NCBI GenBank assembly: GCA_035493895.1
Contig: DATJHM010000314.1
Location: 1-31,752 of the forward strand
Direction of reading: 5' to 3'
Length of the DNA: 31,752 bases
DNA from: DATJHM01 sp035493895
Lineage (GTDB): Bacteria; Chloroflexota; Ktedonobacteria; Ktedonobacterales; Ktedonobacteraceae
Position numbers and translations under genes: made by a program. Positions 30,738 through 31,752 of the stretch are shown piece after piece. Each line of letters starts with the position of its first letter. Position 1 is the stretch's first letter. The notes beneath the pieces are model-generated. The model was given only the letters and a program-made list of their open reading frames with translations, did not search any database and was not told the origin of the DNA.

Positions 30738-31752
30738 CGTTTAGGAAAAAAAAAGCCAATTACGCGAGATACGAGGCTGGTCCGTTTCATGGGAAGAACG
30801 TATGAGCGTTCGCTCTCATGCTGTGCGCGCAACAATTTCTCTGCCACCAGAGGCGGAGGGCCGGGCGTGTCCCTATCAGAAAAGATAGGCTTCTTGTCAG
30901 ATGCCTCTTGCGGGATACTTACGGCTTCCTCAGTGGAAGCAGCGGATGAGACCTCCTCTCCTGGCGCAGTTTCGGCCTGTTGTAATATATTATCGTCACC
31001 TTTTGTGTTTACTTGAGTGGTTTCGGGCTGTTGTAATGGAATGTCGTTACCATTTGTGTTTAGGGGGTTGTCCAATTTGGTTGTGTCTGTTTGGGGGACG
31101 GGTGATGTGTTTGGGGGAGATGGCCGGTGGGGGTGGACGCCATTCGCCATGGCGTCCCTACTGGGCTCAGTGGATGGGTTGCGGTCTTGTGAAGGGATGT
31201 CTACGGCGATAGTGTTGTGAGGAAGTGTGTCCTCGGTGGGATCGTCGAGAGAAGAGATATCCTCGGTAGTGTTGTCGAGAGAAGGAGTTTCTACTGTGAG
31301 ATCTGTATGAGGAGAGACTTCTTCTTCGAGGATGTCGAGAGAAGGAGTTTCTACTGTGAGATCTGTATGAGGAGAGACTTCTTCTTCGATAGGGTCATCG
31401 TGGGAGAGGGTCTCGGCGGTGATGTCCTCGAGAGGAAGAACCTCGGAGGAATCGTCGAGAGGGAGAACCTCGGAGGAATCGTCGAGAGGAAGAACCTCGG
31501 CAGTAGAATTGTCGAGAGGGAGAACCTCGGAGGAATCATCGAGAGGGGGAACCTCGGCAGTAGAATCGTCGAGAGGGAGAACCTCAGCAGTGATATCCTT
31601 GAGAGGAAGTTCCTCGGTGGGATCGTCGAGAGAGGGAGCAGGGGCGGGGACGGTCTCGTAGGCTGAGAGAGCTGGTAGCGTGATGGGGAGAGTGGGTTCG
31701 ATCTCCTCGGGAATTTCCTCACCGGCTTCAGTGAACAGTTTGCGTAAGAACA
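30734..31752 (-). CDS. Acidic low-complexity protein with tandem 9-10-residue repeats (partial; N-terminus beyond window)
   Basis: A minus-strand frame is open from the right edge of the window to a TAG at 30736-30734, giving 338 residues of the C-terminal part. It begins FLRKLFTEAGEEIPEE. At DNA 31606-31406 there are seven tandem units of 9-10 residues such as PLDDSSEVL and PLDDSTAEVP. Then a 20-residue unit containing EEEVSPHTDLTVETPSLD occurs twice. A Gln/Thr/Asn/Pro-rich region follows, and a short basic and hydrophobic end (SRVIGFFFPKR). The whole is strongly acidic and likely disordered; the end could be a short membrane or surface anchor. No function is recognisable. The plus strand also has an open frame through the repeats, but it is shorter and not followed by a sensible protein. 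Confidence 0.7.
   Translation of the reverse strand, partial: FLRKLFTEAGEEIPEEIEPTLPITLPALSAYETVPAPAPSLDDPTEELPLKDITAEVLPLDDSTAEVPPLDDSSEVLPLDNSTAEVLPLDDSSEVLPLDDSSEVLPLEDITAETLSHDDPIEEEVSPHTDLTVETPSLDILEEEVSPHTDLTVETPSLDNTTEDISSLDDPTEDTLPHNTIAVDIPSQDRNPSTEPSRDAMANGVHPHRPSPPNTSPVPQTDTTKLDNPLNTNGNDIPLQQPETTQVNTKGDDNILQQAETAPGEEVSSAASTEEAVSIPQEASDKKPIFSDRDTPGPPPLVAEKLLRAQHESERSYVLPMKRTSLVSRVIGFFFPKR
31273..31389. repeat. 57-nt exact direct duplication, 60-nt period
   Basis: Bases 31273-31329 recur identically at 31333-31389, exactly 60 bases later, keeping the reading frame of the acidic protein. This is a recent 20-codon duplication. Confidence 0.9.
31406..31606. repeat. Tandem 27/30-nt coding repeats
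   Basis: Seven units of 27 or 30 bases (in order from the right: 30, 30, 27, 30, 27, 27, 30), each beginning with the codons for Pro-Leu on the minus strand. Two unit types differ by insertion of one Ala codon (SSEV against STAEV). Confidence 0.85.

Noticed and set aside
31406..31606. CRISPR-like periodic repeats
   Set aside because: There are no spacers; the units are contiguous 27/30-base multiples of three that encode 9-10 residues.
31217..31666. Plus-strand frame of 149 codons through the repeats at the right edge
   Set aside because: It has a repetitive Glu/Arg/Gly/Asn pattern but is closed at both ends. The minus-strand frame is longer, runs through non-repetitive sequence and has a more protein-like end.

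Overview
The window looks like a chromosomal segment of a Chloroflexota bacterium, most plausibly a Ktedonobacteria-type soil organism. This is an inference from gene content and from gene order that mixes Firmicutes-like (clpC-radA-yacL-ispD-ispF) and Actinobacteria-like (tkt-tal-zwf-opcA-pgl) blocks; no rRNA or tRNA gene is present to fix the taxonomy. Nearly all genes are housekeeping genes with good Shine-Dalgarno (SD) sites. I see no phage, insertion sequence, CRISPR array or defence locus.

Layout. 1-243 (-): N-terminus of a secreted or membrane-anchored protein, cut by the window edge. 710-3499 (+): TatA/B-like translocase subunit, ribulose-phosphate 3-epimerase (rpe), a YiiD-type thioesterase and a P1-family (DmpA-like) peptidase. 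3609-4775 (-): a small tail-anchored protein and a NudL-like NUDIX hydrolase. 5277-6821 (+): four-domain ribosomal protein S1. 6822-7751: a 930-bp gene-free leader with several promoter-like elements, leading into clpC (7752-10280), radA, a YacL-like PIN/TRAM membrane protein, ispD, ispF, a HAD hydrolase and a PurO-type IMP cyclohydrolase (to 16234). 16255-17376: a pterin carbinolamine dehydratase (-) and an unknown acidic-tailed protein (+). 17683-19177: a divergent TetR regulator / methyltransferase pair with clear operator-like palindromes. 19542-27033 (-): pentose phosphate cluster tkt-tal-zwf-opcA-pgl (transcribed in that order). 27246-30029 (-): mutS. 30336-30737 (+): LapA-like membrane protein. 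30734-31752 (-): C-terminal part of a long acidic protein with tandem 9-10-residue repeats, running off the right edge.

How the genes work together. Glucose-6-phosphate is oxidised by Zwf (with its assembly partner OpcA) and Pgl; Tkt, Tal and the separately located Rpe run the non-oxidative branch. 6-phosphogluconate dehydrogenase and ribose-5-phosphate isomerase are not in the window. IspD and IspF are two steps of the MEP isoprenoid pathway. ClpC and RadA give protein quality control and recombinational repair, and MutS mismatch repair.

Most interesting items: the first metal-ligand His of Rpe is replaced by Gln; the -10 box of tetR sits exactly under a palindrome; there are multiple similar promoters upstream of clpC; disA is missing from an otherwise Firmicutes-like block; a PurO-type IMP cyclohydrolase occurs in a bacterium; there are attenuator-like hairpins before the gene at 243 and before lapA; and the repeat protein at the right edge carries a 57-nt exact internal duplication. 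I do not see a convincing new multi-gene system.
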